Shown piece after piece: positions 26,013 through 35,321 of a DNA stretch of 46,004 nucleotides (the stretch's first letter is position 1; each line of letters begins with the position of its first letter). The stretch is from Oceanobacillus indicireducens. Its GTDB lineage: Bacteria > Bacillota > Bacilli > Bacillales > Amphibacillaceae. The stretch lies in assembly GCF_014647195.1 (NCBI RefSeq), contig NZ_BMOS01000012.1:15238-61241 (forward strand). The letters are read 5' to 3'. Below the pieces are notes generated by a model. It was not told the origin of the DNA. It ran no database searches and saw nothing but the letters and a program-made list of their open reading frames with translations. Both the position numbers and the translations under genes were made by a program.

Positions 26013-26546
26013 TTATAAATACACTTTTACTAAGTCAAACACTTTATTGGAGAAATATGGAGTCTGCTCCAGTATGAGTAAAGCCAACGATGAATTATTA
26101 ATATATGATTGTACAGTCTCAATTGGTGTTAAGGCAAGTACATATAGAAGGACAAACACAATTAAATAAATTTCCAAAAAACCTAAAACTGCACCAAGAA
26201 TCTTATTCACCGGCTTAATAAGCGGGATTGCCGCAACAAAATCAAGCATATTTGCAACAATCTGCAAGATTATTTTTACCGCAAAAAATAAAACTGCAAA
26301 TGAAATGATATTATAAAATGCCATTTCAATCGGTAACCCTTGTAGGAATTCAGGCCAGATATTTGCACTTAGTTCCTTGTATGGAATCCAAAGTTCCAAC
26401 CGAATAGCTAAGTCATCATAGTACCTTGCCGCGATAATAAAAGCTGTTATAAAGCCTATTAAATGAAAAAGCTGTAAAATAAACCCTCTATTCAGGCCAA
26501 TAAACAGACCGAGTAGAAGTAATATAATTAAGATTAAATCAAACAT
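26013..26546 (-). CDS. yshB: CvpA family membrane protein
   Basis: A 177-residue membrane protein with four hydrophobic helices (about 1-22, 24-42, 80-105, 118-142). The first, DLILIILLLLGLFIGLNRGF, is the CvpA signature (GxxxGxxRG-like). The family is linked to envelope stress and colicin V production in enterobacteria; role in Bacillaceae unclear. It starts 3 nt after the zapA stop codon, so the two are coupled. Confidence 0.88.
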   Translation of the reverse strand: MFDLILIILLLLGLFIGLNRGFILQLFHLIGFITAFIIAARYYDDLAIRLELWIPYKELSANIWPEFLQGLPIEMAFYNIISFAVLFFAVKIILQIVANMLDFVAAIPLIKPVNKILGAVLGFLEIYLIVFVLLYVLALTPIETVQSYINNSSLALLILEQTPYFSNKVFDLVKVYL

Positions 26547-26549
26547 ATC

Positions 26550-26813
26550 TTATTTTTCCTCTTTCCTCGCAATTGATCCGACTAATTTTGCGTAGTCTTC
26601 TTTCAATTTCACATAATCGTTCATCGTATTTACAGCTGTGAGTACGGCCAGCCTTGTTGTATCTAAATGCGGATTATGGTCTTTAATTTCATTCATTTTC
26701 TGATCAACAAGACTCGCGACCAACTTCACATGACTTGCTGGTTCATTACCCATGATTGTATATGTTCTGTTATTGATTTCCACTGTAATCCTGTTCTTTT
26801 CACGTTCTGTCAT
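26550..26813 (-). CDS. zapA: Cell division protein ZapA
   Basis: An 87-residue FtsZ-associated protein that bundles FtsZ filaments at the Z ring. N-terminal beta strand region NRITVEINNRTYTIMG and VKLVASLVDQKMNEI helix, followed by a C-terminal coiled coil (about 45-85). ATG at 26813 has GGGGGG 6-7 nt ahead; the longer reading from 26849 runs through the ribosome binding site and is rejected. First gene of zapA-cvpA-polX-mutS2-yshE. rnhC, which normally lies upstream, is absent. Confidence 0.93.
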   Translation of the reverse strand: MTEREKNRITVEINNRTYTIMGNEPASHVKLVASLVDQKMNEIKDHNPHLDTTRLAVLTAVNTMNDYVKLKEDYAKLVGSIARKEEK

Positions 26814-26989
26814 GTTGATCCCCCCGCCAAAATCACTACCATTTATCATATCATTTTTTGTTTCTAAAAAGAAGTATTATAATTACCCCTGCTTTTGCAG
26901 TCTGAGACAATCCCTTCCCTTAGTGCAATCCGAATAACTGACATTTCGCTCTACATAACTCTCATAGCTTCCTCCGCTTTCCAACTAAT

Positions 26990-27490
26990 ATCTTCATTCA
27001 GCGTAAGTGTGTGCTACTTACTTCTGGAGGTCCGCAGTCCAGACACCTCTCGCTTTCCGCAGGCGGCCGGGTTACTCCTCGTATGCTTTGCGTACTGCGG
27101 GGTCTCACCTATGCCTTTCCTCCTGCTGGAGTCTCGAGGTGTCTGGACTGCTCCGAGGAATAGCGTGATTTGGATTACTGTTTAATATTCCAGAAGTACA
27201 ATCCTTATCATAACGGAATAATTTCTTTTTAAAATAATCCTTTAGACCAGTTCAATTGCCCGGTGGACGGTGACTCTTGCGGGAATAGCACGAGTCCAGA
27301 CCTGAGCAGGAAGCGGTTTTCTTCCGAGGCAGACTAAGATCGCCACGTCCTGTGGCAACGTCTGACATTAACGTCCTGTGCGTCGAGGCTTCGGCTGTGC
27401 CTTAGGATGCGCATCCGTCCGCCGGGCAACTGAACGGTAATTAGAACGCCAATAAAATGAATGCACAAAATACTTACGCTGAATGAAAGT
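26990..27490. repeat. Family I element, copy b (501 bp)
   Basis: Terminal repeats CTTCATTCAGCGTAAGTG (left, two mismatches to copy a) and TACTTACGCTGAATGAAAGT (27471-27490). Module A at about 27024-27160 is nearly identical to copy a. Module B at about 27247-27437 carries a nested twin-hairpin module (27330-27388). Together with AT-rich flanks it occupies the whole 26814-27594 gap between zapA and the pheT terminator. No gene there. Confidence 0.85.
27330..27388. repeat. Nested twin-hairpin mini-module, copy 3
   Basis: GCAGACTAAGATCGCCACGT, then the hairpin GCCAC-GTCCT-GTGGC, AACGTCTGACATTAACGTCC and TGTGCGTCGAGG. It splits module B after CTTCCGAGG; copy a shows the uninterrupted form (CTTCCGAGGAGGCTC). 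The duplicated CGAGG on both sides could mark a 5-bp target duplication. Confidence 0.7.
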
Positions 27491-27593
27491 ATAAGTCGTT
27501 GTCGTTCCGTTTTGAAAAAATTTAAGTATGTCTGGTTATATTCTTCAACGACTGTGGATGTTTCATTAGGTTTATCGTTACGTATTGAAGAAG

Positions 27594-27638
27594 TAAAAGC
27601 GTTGTAGCGGACTAATAATCCAGGCTACAACGCTTTTT
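27594..27638 (-). terminator. pheST terminator
   Basis: Stem AAGCGTTGTAGC/GCTACAACGCTT (arms 27597-27608 and 27624-27635), loop of 15 nt. T runs on both sides, so it may work in either direction. It lies just past the pheT stop. Confidence 0.8.
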
Positions 27639-27644
27639 GGTTTT

Positions 27645-30074
27645 TTAAGATCTTACATAACCATTAAATTCATCGGATATGGCTTTTACAATTTCCTGAT
27701 AAGATGCTTCTACTTCTTCGTCTTTCAATGTTTTCTCCGGATCCTGGTAAACGAGATGATAAGCGATTGACTTCTTACCAGCCTCTAAATGTTCCCCTTC
27801 ATAAACATCAAATACAGCAACAGACTTTACTAATGGTGCACCGGTTTCGGCAATTCTTGCTTGAACGTCGCCTGCTAAAACTTCCTTATCGAGGATAAAG
27901 GCAATATCCCGTGAAATCGCTGGGTATCTTGGAATTTCTGTATAGCTCGGTTCATTTTCATACGCTGCAAATACTGCATCTAAATTGATATCAAATACAT
28001 AAGTTTCCTTTAAATCTAACCTTTTTGCAAGGAGTGGGTGAACCTGCCCGAGGAAACCGATAACCTGACCGTTTCGTTTAATTACCGCTGTGCGGCCTGG
28101 GTGCATATCCTCAAGCTTTACCGGTTCAAATTGGATAGATAACTTCAACTGTTCAAATAACCCTTCAACAATTCCTTTTACAACATAGAAGTCCACCGGT
28201 TTTACTTCCCCTTGCCATGGATGGTCAACCCAGTTCCCCGTTATCGCACCTGCAGCACGAAGAATTTCTTCCGGTTGCTTCGTAATTTGTTCTTCTTCAG
28301 ATACAAAAATTGACCCAATTTCATAATAAGCAATATTCATCTGGTTTCTTGCTTGATTATATGATAGGGATTGAAGAAGCCCTGGGAGTATGCTTAGACG
28401 GAGATATTTATGATCCTCACTCATCGGCCTAGCCAGTGCAATTGGAACTGGTGACTTTTTGATAATCTCCGGGCTGATTAATTTCTCAATATCATGTTCA
28501 TCCGTCAAGGAATAGGTTTTGTTTTCCATTAATCCTAATCCCTCAAGTAATGATTTGATATTTCGTTTTAATTGCTGTACGTGATTCAGGCCACCTACTT
28601 GCCCTTCCCCTTTAGGTAAGGTGTACGGCAAGTTATCATAGCCATAAATACGAGCGATCTCCTCAAGCATATCCTCAAAGATTGTAATATCCTGTCTTCT
28701 TGTCGGTACTTGAATCGTGAATGTTGTGCCATCTTGCTCAAAAATGAATTGCAATCTATGCAAGATGTCAGCAATCTCCTCATTTTTCATAGAGGAACCA
28801 AGTCTTTCATTCACACGATCCGTTTCAATGACAACTGTTTTCTCCGAATAATCAAGACCATCATATTCACTTAAACCTTGCAAAACTTTTCCATCTGCAT
28901 ATTTTTCAAGTAGATGGCAAGCTCTTTCGCCGGCTTTTCTTACCCGTTTCGGGTCAACTCCTTTTTCAAAGCGGGTACTTGAGTCGCTCCGTAAACCAGT
29001 TTGTTTAACTGTCTTTCTGACAGTCGTACCGTCAAAATAGGCTGCTTCTAGTAAAATAGTCGACGTCTCATCCGTTACCTCCGAATCAAGTCCACCCATT
29101 ACTCCAGCAAGCGCAGTCGGTACCGAACCATTGGTAATGACAAGATTCTCACGCGTCAATTTGCGAGTCTGACCATCAAGGGTAACAATTTCTTCCCCTT
29201 CATTCGCACGTCTAACCAACACCGTGTTTGATGCAAATCTATCATAATCAAACGCATGAAGTGGTTGGCCGTATTCGAGCAAGACATAGTTCGTAATATC
29301 AACTACATTATTAATCGGACGGATACCAGCTGCAAGTAAATAGTTCTGTATCCATAAAGGAGAAGGCTTAATCACAACATCTTTAATGATAAATGCCCCG
29401 TAATATTTGTTTAACTCTTGAGCTGCCACTTCTACGGTTATATAATCTTCCGCACACTCACTTTCATTACTTTCGATCGTTTCATCTGGATATGTGACTT
29501 GTTCATCAAGAATAGCTGCTACTTCATACGCTACCCCCATCATGCTTAACGCATCTGCCCGATTGGCAAGTACATCGAGTTCAAATACCGCATCGTTTAA
29601 GTTGAGAAGCGGAGTAACATCCTCACCTATTTCTACTTCATCCTGGAAAACGTAAATACCGTCTACGAATTCTTGGGGAACGAACTTTTCTTTCACTCCC
29701 AATTCCTGTAAAGAGCAAATCATCCCATTTGATTCCACGCCACGTAATTTCACTTTTTTAATTTTAAAATTACCTGGTAAGACAGCACCGGGCTTGGCTA
29801 CGACAACTTTTTGACCAGCAGCCACGTTCGGGGCGCCGCATATAATTTGTAAGGTTTCTGTTCCAACATCTACTTGGCAAAGATTTAATTTGTCGGCATT
29901 CGGATGCTGCTCACAAGTTAGGACGTGTCCGACAACAACATCGTTCACCTTTTCTCCGACATACTCAATTCCTTCCACTTCAATTCCAGACTTTGTAATT
30001 CGCTCTGCAAGCTCTTCTGGAGAAATATCTCCTAAATCAACATAATTATTTAACCAGTTATAGGATACGTACAC
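27645..30074 (-). CDS. pheT: Phenylalanyl-tRNA synthetase beta subunit
   Basis: An 809-residue subunit of the alpha2-beta2 enzyme charging tRNA-Phe. Domains in order: EMAP/tRNA-binding domain (about 40-150, GHVLTCEQHPNADKLNLC region), B3/B4 editing domain (about 210-400), B5 domain (about 405-475), catalytic-like core (about 480-700) and C-terminal anticodon-binding FDX-ACB domain (about 715-808, YPAISRDIAFIL). Full bacterial length. It follows pheS after 14 nt and is controlled by the T-box upstream of pheS. Confidence 0.97.
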   Translation of the reverse strand: MYVSYNWLNNYVDLGDISPEELAERITKSGIEVEGIEYVGEKVNDVVVGHVLTCEQHPNADKLNLCQVDVGTETLQIICGAPNVAAGQKVVVAKPGAVLPGNFKIKKVKLRGVESNGMICSLQELGVKEKFVPQEFVDGIYVFQDEVEIGEDVTPLLNLNDAVFELDVLANRADALSMMGVAYEVAAILDEQVTYPDETIESNESECAEDYITVEVAAQELNKYYGAFIIKDVVIKPSPLWIQNYLLAAGIRPINNVVDITNYVLLEYGQPLHAFDYDRFASNTVLVRRANEGEEIVTLDGQTRKLTRENLVITNGSVPTALAGVMGGLDSEVTDETSTILLEAAYFDGTTVRKTVKQTGLRSDSSTRFEKGVDPKRVRKAGERACHLLEKYADGKVLQGLSEYDGLDYSEKTVVIETDRVNERLGSSMKNEEIADILHRLQFIFEQDGTTFTIQVPTRRQDITIFEDMLEEIARIYGYDNLPYTLPKGEGQVGGLNHVQQLKRNIKSLLEGLGLMENKTYSLTDEHDIEKLISPEIIKKSPVPIALARPMSEDHKYLRLSILPGLLQSLSYNQARNQMNIAYYEIGSIFVSEEEQITKQPEEILRAAGAITGNWVDHPWQGEVKPVDFYVVKGIVEGLFEQLKLSIQFEPVKLEDMHPGRTAVIKRNGQVIGFLGQVHPLLAKRLDLKETYVFDINLDAVFAAYENEPSYTEIPRYPAISRDIAFILDKEVLAGDVQARIAETGAPLVKSVAVFDVYEGEHLEAGKKSIAYHLVYQDPEKTLKDEEVEASYQEIVKAISDEFNGYVRS

Positions 30075-30088
30075 TTATTTTTTCCTCC

Positions 30089-31123
30089 CTATGCGTGATG
30101 ATACTGTTTTAAGAATCGGATATCGTTCATATAGAAGCTACGAATATCACTTACACCATATTTCAACATAGCAATTCGCTCTGGACCCATTCCAAAAGCA
30201 AAACCGCTGTATACGCTCGGATCATATCCGCCCATTTCCAAAACTTTCGGATGGACCATTCCGCCACCTAATATTTCAATCCAGCCTGTTCCTTTACATA
30301 CACTACACCCATCACCATTACAGACTTTACAGGAAATATCCATTTCCACAGATGGCTCTGTAAATGGGAAGTAGCTTGGACGGAGACGAATTTCGCGGTC
30401 TTTTCCAAACATCTGTTTAGCAAATTTATCTAATGTTCCTTTTAAATCACTCATCCGGACGTTTTTATCGACGAGTAGACCTTCAATTTGTGTAAATTGA
30501 TGGGAGTGTGTTGCATCATCGCTATCTCGACGATATACTTTCCCCGGACAAATCATTTTAAATGGCCGTTCGCCTTTATAACTTTCCATTGTTCGTGCTT
30601 GAACAGGAGAAGTATGTGTACGTAGCAATAACTCGTTCGTAATATAGAATGAATCCTGCATATCGCGGGCCGGGTGATCTTTCGGTAAATTAAGTGCTTC
30701 GAAGTTATAATAATCTGTTTCTACCTCTGGGCCTTCCTTGATCTCATAGCCCATACCGATGAATAAATCCTCGATTTCCTCCACAATACTTGTTAAGAGA
30801 TGCGGTCCTCCAACGTTGACCTTACGACCCGGTAGTGTCACATCAATCGTTTCCGCTTCTAACTGTTCATTCAAAGCGGCCTCCTCTAGTTTAGCGGCCT
30901 TCTCTTCAATTGCTTCGGTGATGATATTACGTACTTTATTAGCCATTTCTCCAATAACTGGACGCTCTTCTGGGGAAAGCTGTCCCATTCCTTTTAAGAC
31001 CTTCGTGATCGAACCCTTCTTCCCTAAATAAGCGACTCGAATATCTTGAAGGCTTGTCATTCCTTCAGCATCTTCAATTTTAGCAAGTGCTTCTTGCTGT
31101 ATTGTCTCCAACTGCTCCTTCAT
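30089..31123 (-). CDS. pheS: Phenylalanyl-tRNA synthetase alpha subunit
   Basis: A 344-residue catalytic subunit forming phenylalanyl adenylate. N-terminal coiled coil (about 1-85) binds tRNA. Class II motifs: motif 2 around [20 protein letters not shown] given in part as GKVYRRD (about 198-204), and motif 3 [14 protein letters not shown] (about 310-323). A CxxC...CxxC-like cluster, [17 protein letters not shown], sits at about 265-281. Ribosome binding site AAGGAGGG before the ATG. First gene after the T-box leader. Confidence 0.97.
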   Translation of the reverse strand: MKEQLETIQQEALAKIEDAEGMTSLQDIRVAYLGKKGSITKVLKGMGQLSPEERPVIGEMANKVRNIITEAIEEKAAKLEEAALNEQLEAETIDVTLPGRKVNVGGPHLLTSIVEEIEDLFIGMGYEIKEGPEVETDYYNFEALNLPKDHPARDMQDSFYITNELLLRTHTSPVQARTMESYKGERPFKMICPGKVYRRDSDDATHSHQFTQIEGLLVDKNVRMSDLKGTLDKFAKQMFGKDREIRLRPSYFPFTEPSVEMDISCKVCNGDGCSVCKGTGWIEILGGGMVHPKVLEMGGYDPSVYSGFAFGMGPERIAMLKYGVSDIRSFYMNDIRFLKQYHHA

Positions 31124-31157
31124 GTGTGAACCCTCCTTAGAATACTTTTAAACAATT

Positions 31158-31456
31158 AAAAAAAGCCCCATCCCAATAAAGGGACGAGGCTATTATTTCG
31201 CGGTACCACCCTTGTTGACAACATATATATTGTCCAACTCACATTTTGATAACGGATTATAAAATCCGGGCGCACCTTTACTTGTACGAAACAAGGTCCA
31301 AGTGCCTGCTCCAGAGTGAAATGGTCCTATCCCAGTAATAGAAATGTTTTCAGTCTCAGACATTTCCTCCCTGCATTACCGTCATGGATATAACCTAGCT
31401 CTTTCAACACATTTTCTATTCATTCATTTATTTATACAATCAATTAACGCTTCACT
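31158..31456 (-). ncRNA. T-box leader of pheST
   Basis: Minus-strand leader of about 300 nt that senses uncharged tRNA-Phe. The conserved T-box AAGGGTGGTACCGCG is at 31199-31213 and its antiterminator partner region follows. The terminator is the GGGACGAGGC/GCCCCATCCC hairpin with seven T at 31158-31193. The stem I region contains AGAGC and GGAGGAAATG; the likely specifier TTC (Phe) is at 31318-31320, in CCATTTCACTCTGG. T-box assignment is firm; the specifier is inferred from position. Confidence 0.93.
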
Positions 31457-31462
31457 TCATCC

Positions 31463-31491
31463 ATTATAGATAATTTTCTTGCAGCTTGCAA
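31463..31491 (-). promoter_or_regulatory. Sigma-A promoter of pheST
   Basis: TTGCAA, 17 nt, TATAAT on the minus strand, start near 31456. It lies within 3 nt of the ysgA stop codon, so the rRNA methylase gene ends at the pheST promoter. Confidence 0.75.
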
Positions 31492-31493
31492 GC

Positions 31494-32240
31494 CTATTCT
31501 TTCAGGCGATACATGAGGATACCTGCAGCAATGCTCACGTTCAATGATTCTGCTTTTCCGTAGATTGGGATTTTCACCCGTTTATCCGCCTGCTTAAGCA
31601 ATTCTTGCTGAACGCCCGCCCCTTCATTTCCAAGTACTAGTCCAATTTTATCCGGCGTCTTCATCTCCTGATAATAACGCGCATCTTCCAGTGCAGTTGC
31701 CCATATCTCATACCCTCTCCCTTTCAATGAAGATATTTCTTCTGTCAAATCAGCTTCAAAAACTGGGATATGAAAGAGTGAACCTTGAGTTGAACGGATG
31801 ACTTTATCATTGTATAAATCAACTGTACCTTTACCCAGAATGACAGCATCCATACCAGCAGCGTCTGCCGTACGAATAATTGTCCCTAAATTTCCAGGAT
31901 CCTGTATCGCATCAAGCATCACAAGCTGATTACCCGTGACACTTCTATGCGGCTGCATCATAATAACAGCCGCTATTCCTTGGGGTGTTGTCGTCTGAGA
32001 GATATGTTCAAATACTTGTTTAGAAACACGCTCTACAGGAAGGTCATTACTCCAAGCAGGAAGCGGAACACTCTCCTCCATGATGATTTCTACTATTTCC
32101 TGTCCGCTTTTCCAGGCTTCTTCCACAAGATGTGACCCTTCAACGAGAAACATTTGCTGTTCTTTGCGCCCTTTTCGTTTGTGAAGCTTTCTCCAAGCCT
32201 TAACTTTTCCGTTTGTCAATGATGTAATCAACGTCTTCAT
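31494..32240 (-). CDS. ysgA: TrmH/SpoU-family RNA 2'-O-methyltransferase (YsgA)
   Basis: A 248-residue SAM-dependent methyltransferase of the SPOUT class, expected to act on rRNA or tRNA. The knot motifs are clear: LDAIQDPGNLGTIIRTADAA (about 115-134), GLVLGNEGAGVQQ (about 190-206) and IPIYGKAESLNVSIAAGILMY at the C terminus. N-terminal substrate-binding domain about 1-95. ATG at 32240 was preferred to one at 32267: AGGATAAGG precedes it and the family begins MKxxxS. Divergent from sspI. The exact target nucleotide cannot be told from sequence. Confidence 0.9.
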   Translation of the reverse strand: MKTLITSLTNGKVKAWRKLHKRKGRKEQQMFLVEGSHLVEEAWKSGQEIVEIIMEESVPLPAWSNDLPVERVSKQVFEHISQTTTPQGIAAVIMMQPHRSVTGNQLVMLDAIQDPGNLGTIIRTADAAGMDAVILGKGTVDLYNDKVIRSTQGSLFHIPVFEADLTEEISSLKGRGYEIWATALEDARYYQEMKTPDKIGLVLGNEGAGVQQELLKQADKRVKIPIYGKAESLNVSIAAGILMYRLKE

Positions 32241-32331
32241 CCTTATCCTGTTCTTTTTTCTTATCATACATATTTAGGAACCATTTGGTCAAACTAATTT
32301 CATGAATCAAAGAACTAAGGAGGTAAACAAA

Positions 32332-32556
32332 ATGGATTTAAATTTACGCAAAGCAATTCTCAGTAATATATCGACAAATGATCAATCCCAACTGGAAGCA
32401 ACGATTGTAGATGCGATACAAAATGGAGAAGAAAAAATGTTGCCAGGACTTGGTGTATTGTTTGAGTTAATCTGGCAGCAAGCTGACCAAACAATGAAGC
32501 AAGACATGGTAGAATCACTAGAATCTGGTGTAAAGCAAGCTACTGCAGGCTCCTAA
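32332..32556 (+). CDS. sspI: Small acid-soluble spore protein SspI
   Basis: A 74-residue minor SASP made in the forespore. MDLNLRKAI at the start and the block [20 protein letters not shown], closely similar to B. subtilis SspI. ATG at 32332 stands 7 nt after AAGGAGG; the longer reading from 32302 includes the ribosome binding site. Expected under sigma-G, but only a partial -10 (CATACATA, about 32265) was seen. Monocistronic by appearance. Confidence 0.95.
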   Translation: MDLNLRKAILSNISTNDQSQLEATIVDAIQNGEEKMLPGLGVLFELIWQQADQTMKQDMVESLESGVKQATAGS

Positions 32557-32629
32557 GGATGCTTTTCCCTACTACTTTCGCGATATTCTTGATAAACTAT
32601 GGATAACCAAAAGTGAAAGGGGTTATTCA

Positions 32630-33109
32630 ATGTATCGGAAAGTAGAAGATTTTCTTCAAGATTGGCAAGGTGCAAGCGCAGGAACGTTGCGAGTTCTCGA
32701 AGCAGTAACAGATGAAACATTGGATCAAGCAATTGTAAAAGGGCATAACACGTTAAGATGGTTAGGCTGGCATTTGGCAACCGCTCCCGCTTATTTTGCA
32801 GGTCTGTTAGGACTGGAACTGAACAATGTGGGAGATTCAGGAAAACTTCCTAGCACAGCTAAAGAAATCGCAGAAGGATACGAAGCAGTGAGTAGTGAAA
32901 TTGCCGAAAAAGTATCGCTTGCATTTTCTGATGAAAGTTTAACCGAGGAAGTGGATCAGCATGGCAGGCCAACAGCCCGGGGAGCGATTCTTCGTACATT
33001 AATCGATCACCAGACTCACCATCGCGGTCAAATGACAGTACTCCTTCGCCAAGCGGGACTTAAAGTTCCAGGAGTCATGGGACCGACAAAAGAAGATTTG
33101 GGAAAATAA
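32630..33109 (+). CDS. DinB-fold metal-dependent protein
   Basis: A 159-residue four-helix-bundle protein of the DinB/YfiT superfamily. The likely metal triad is His48 (LGWHLAT) with His127 and His131 (DHQTHHRGQM). Family members include thiol S-transferases and proteins of unknown role. The ATG follows AAAGGGG by 7 nt. A terminator follows at 33120-33159. The substrate is unknown; bacillithiol transferases of this superfamily are one possibility (inference). Confidence 0.8.
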   Translation: MYRKVEDFLQDWQGASAGTLRVLEAVTDETLDQAIVKGHNTLRWLGWHLATAPAYFAGLLGLELNNVGDSGKLPSTAKEIAEGYEAVSSEIAEKVSLAFSDESLTEEVDQHGRPTARGAILRTLIDHQTHHRGQMTVLLRQAGLKVPGVMGPTKEDLGK

Positions 33110-33119
33110 TGAACAAATT

Positions 33120-33159
33120 GGGACATGACGGCGTAAAATAAACGCCTTATGTCCCTTTT
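33120..33159 (+). terminator. Terminator of the DinB-fold gene
   Basis: Stem GGGACAT-GGCGT/ACGCC-ATGTCCC with a small internal bulge, followed by TTTTAA. Confidence 0.75.
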
Positions 33160-33218
33160 AACGATTGAAATATGTGCGAAATCCTAGTAAGATTGTAGTA
33201 GAGAAAGTAGGGATTATA

Positions 33219-33839
33219 TTGGAAATCAGAGACTTAAACCAGCTTATGCAGCTACAAGCTATGCAAACAATGAACTCAGGCAGTGCACACTCCAGTTCAT
33301 CTTTTGCAGAACTTACTTTCAATCAATTACTACAGAGTAAAATCGACCAAGCAAGGGCGCTCACACCACCTGCTCTATCCTCTCTTGGATCGGTACCTTT
33401 TCAACGGCCGGATAATTTGAGCCAACCGAGTCATCAGGCTAACCGTTCGTCCCCTTTGAAGGCAACTGCTTTTGATCATTATATCGTTGAAGCGAGCGAG
33501 AAATACAATATTGATAAGCGGCTGATCCGAAGTGTGATCCAAGCGGAGTCCGGCTTTAATCCTCGTGCAACAAGTGGTGCCGGTGCTAAGGGTCTTATGC
33601 AATTAATGCCGGGTACTGCAAGAGGTTTAGGTGTTGCTAACTCCTATGACCCACGGGAAAATATTTTAGGCGGCACAAAATATTTAAGACAAATGCTGGA
33701 CCGTTATAATCAAAATATGGAGCTTGCTCTCGCGGCATATAATGCCGGCCCAGGAAATGTCGATAAACACGGTGGCATTCCACCATTCAATGAAACAAGA
33801 AATTATGTAACAAAAGTGATGAACAATTATTTAGCCTGA
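33219..33839 (+). CDS. Soluble lytic transglycosylase (SLT domain)
   Basis: A 206-residue protein with an N-terminal low-complexity region (about 1-100, rich in Q, S and P) and a C-terminal SLT domain (about 100-205) that cleaves peptidoglycan with anhydromuramic product. Catalytic Glu in IQAESGFNPRATS, then GAKGLMQLMPGTARGLG and ALAAYNAGPGNVDKHGGIP. No signal peptide or membrane helix is visible, similar to B. subtilis YjbJ. Start: TTG at 33219 with AGGG 6 nt upstream gives MEIRDLNQ; another TTG at 33165 is less likely. Convergent with ysdC, sharing the terminator at 33841-33877. Confidence 0.85.
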   Translation: MEIRDLNQLMQLQAMQTMNSGSAHSSSSFAELTFNQLLQSKIDQARALTPPALSSLGSVPFQRPDNLSQPSHQANRSSPLKATAFDHYIVEASEKYNIDKRLIRSVIQAESGFNPRATSGAGAKGLMQLMPGTARGLGVANSYDPRENILGGTKYLRQMLDRYNQNMELALAAYNAGPGNVDKHGGIPPFNETRNYVTKVMNNYLA

Positions 33840-33840
33840 T

Positions 33841-33877
33841 AAAAAAACAAGGTGTCGATGCACACCTTGTTTTTTTC
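33841..33877. terminator. Bidirectional terminator between transglycosylase and ysdC
   Basis: ACAAGGTGT/ACACCTTGT stem with A7 on the left and T7 on the right, so it fits both convergent genes. Confidence 0.85.
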
Positions 33878-33882
33878 TATTG

Positions 33883-34941
33883 TTATGCGAGTATAAGTTC
33901 TTTCACCTTATCCTTATCAAGTTGTTTAATAACTTCTACAATTAATTTAACCGCATTTTCAAAGTCGTCACGATGTAAAATTGCTGCGTGAGAATGAATA
34001 TAACGAGTTGCAACTGTTATAGATAAAGAAGGTACTCCATTTGCAGTTAAATGAATGGAGCCGGAATCCGTTCCACCGCCGGCAATTGACGTATACTGGT
34101 AAGGAATCCCTTGTTCATCCGCTGTTTTCACAACTAAATCCCGTAAGCCTTTGTGGGAGACCATCGAAGCGTCATAGAGAACAATTTGTGGCCCATCCCC
34201 CAACTTACTATCCGCTTCCTTATCAGAGATGCCTGGTGTGTCACCAGCAATCCCCACATCAACACCAAAGCCGATATCTGGTTCAATTTTATGTGCTGCT
34301 GTTTTCGCCCCACGAAGCCCAACTTCTTCCTGAATCGTTCCGACACCGTAGACGATATTTGGATGATCTACGTCTTGAAGTTGTTCTAATACCTCGATAG
34401 CAATAGCTAAACCAATTCGGTTATCCCAAGCTTTCGCCATCAGCATTTTCTCATTTTTTAATTGTGTAAATTCAAAATAGGGAACAATCGATTGACCCGG
34501 CAGAACACCAAATTCTTCTGCTTCCTTCTTACTCGATGCCCCGATGTCGATAAACATATCCTTTATCTCATATGGCTTCTTACGCGCTTCTGCTGAGAGC
34601 ACGTGCGGTGGTTTTGAACCGATAACACCGGTGACATTTCCTTTTGAACCCATAATCGTCACACGCTGGGCAAGCATGACTTGGTTCCACCAACCACCAA
34701 CCGTTTGGAAGTAAATGAACCCTTTATCATCAATACGCGTAACCATGAAGCCTATCTCATCTAAATGACCAGCTACCATAATTTTTGGTCCATTTTCGTC
34801 TCCAATCTTTTTTGCAATGGAGCTGCCTAAGTTATCTGTTATCATTTCATCTGCGTAGGGCGTAATATACTTTTCAAATACTTCTCTCGCTTCTCTCTCA
34901 TTTCCCGGGATACCATTCGCGTCGGTCAAATCTTTCAACAT
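33883..34941 (-). CDS. ysdC: M42-family aminopeptidase YsdC
   Basis: A 352-residue di-metal (Zn/Co) aminopeptidase of the TET/glutamyl aminopeptidase type, forming large oligomeric shells. Metal ligands are readable: His59 and Asp61 (VAGHLDEIG), Asp in AWDNRIG, Glu-Glu in [11 protein letters not shown], Asp in GVDVGIAGD and His in [11 protein letters not shown]. Full length. Same position, upstream of ysdB-ysdA, as in B. subtilis. Convergent with the transglycosylase gene. Confidence 0.92.
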   Translation of the reverse strand: MLKDLTDANGIPGNEREAREVFEKYITPYADEMITDNLGSSIAKKIGDENGPKIMVAGHLDEIGFMVTRIDDKGFIYFQTVGGWWNQVMLAQRVTIMGSKGNVTGVIGSKPPHVLSAEARKKPYEIKDMFIDIGASSKKEAEEFGVLPGQSIVPYFEFTQLKNEKMLMAKAWDNRIGLAIAIEVLEQLQDVDHPNIVYGVGTIQEEVGLRGAKTAAHKIEPDIGFGVDVGIAGDTPGISDKEADSKLGDGPQIVLYDASMVSHKGLRDLVVKTADEQGIPYQYTSIAGGGTDSGSIHLTANGVPSLSITVATRYIHSHAAILHRDDFENAVKLIVEVIKQLDKDKVKELILA

Positions 34942-35083
34942 CGTTTAATATCTCTCCTTTACTGTAACTTAAAGTATAAACCTATTATACTCAACTTTCT
35001 TCATTAAAAAAACGAAAGTAAATTAATCTTAACAAATACTCCCACAGAACGATTTTTTTAGTAGAAAAAAGCTAATAAATGTC

Positions 35084-35112
35084 TTGCATCTCTTTTCATT
35101 ATGTGATATCAT
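35084..35112 (+). promoter_or_regulatory. Sigma-A promoter for tRNA-Lys
   Basis: TTGCAT, 17 nt, TATCAT. Start near 35119, immediately before the tRNA at 35125. Confidence 0.7.
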
Positions 35113-35124
35113 TAAATAGTTGAC

Positions 35125-35197
35125 GGGACATTAGCTCAGTCGGTAGAGCAACTGACTCTTAATCAGTGGGTCGTAGGTTCGATCCCTACATGTCCCA
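35125..35197 (+). tRNA. tRNA-Lys (anticodon CTT)
   Basis: A 73-nt cloverleaf: acceptor GGGACAT/ATGTCCC, D arm AGCTCAGTCGGTAGAGC, anticodon loop CTCTTAA with CTT, T arm GTAGG-TTCGATC-CCTAC, discriminator A. CCA not encoded. It reads AAG codons. Single gene with its own promoter and terminator. Confidence 0.97.
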
Positions 35198-35201
35198 TAA
35201 T

Positions 35202-35245
35202 AACGCCTAATCCTTTGATATATATATGGGTTTAGGCGTTTTTTA
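35202..35245 (+). terminator. tRNA-Lys terminator
   Basis: AACGCCTAA/TTTAGGCGTT-type stem with a run of six T, 5 nt after the tRNA. Confidence 0.85.
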
Positions 35246-35321
35246 TTTACATAATAAAAAATTAGAGTTTCCGTAAATTTTGCTTATCATTATGCGGATA
35301 TGGGTGGACTTATAGTTCCTT

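Noticed and set aside
32240-32331. Sigma-G promoter for sspI
   Set aside because: CATACATA near 32265 resembles a -10, but no matching -35 is found at the right distance.
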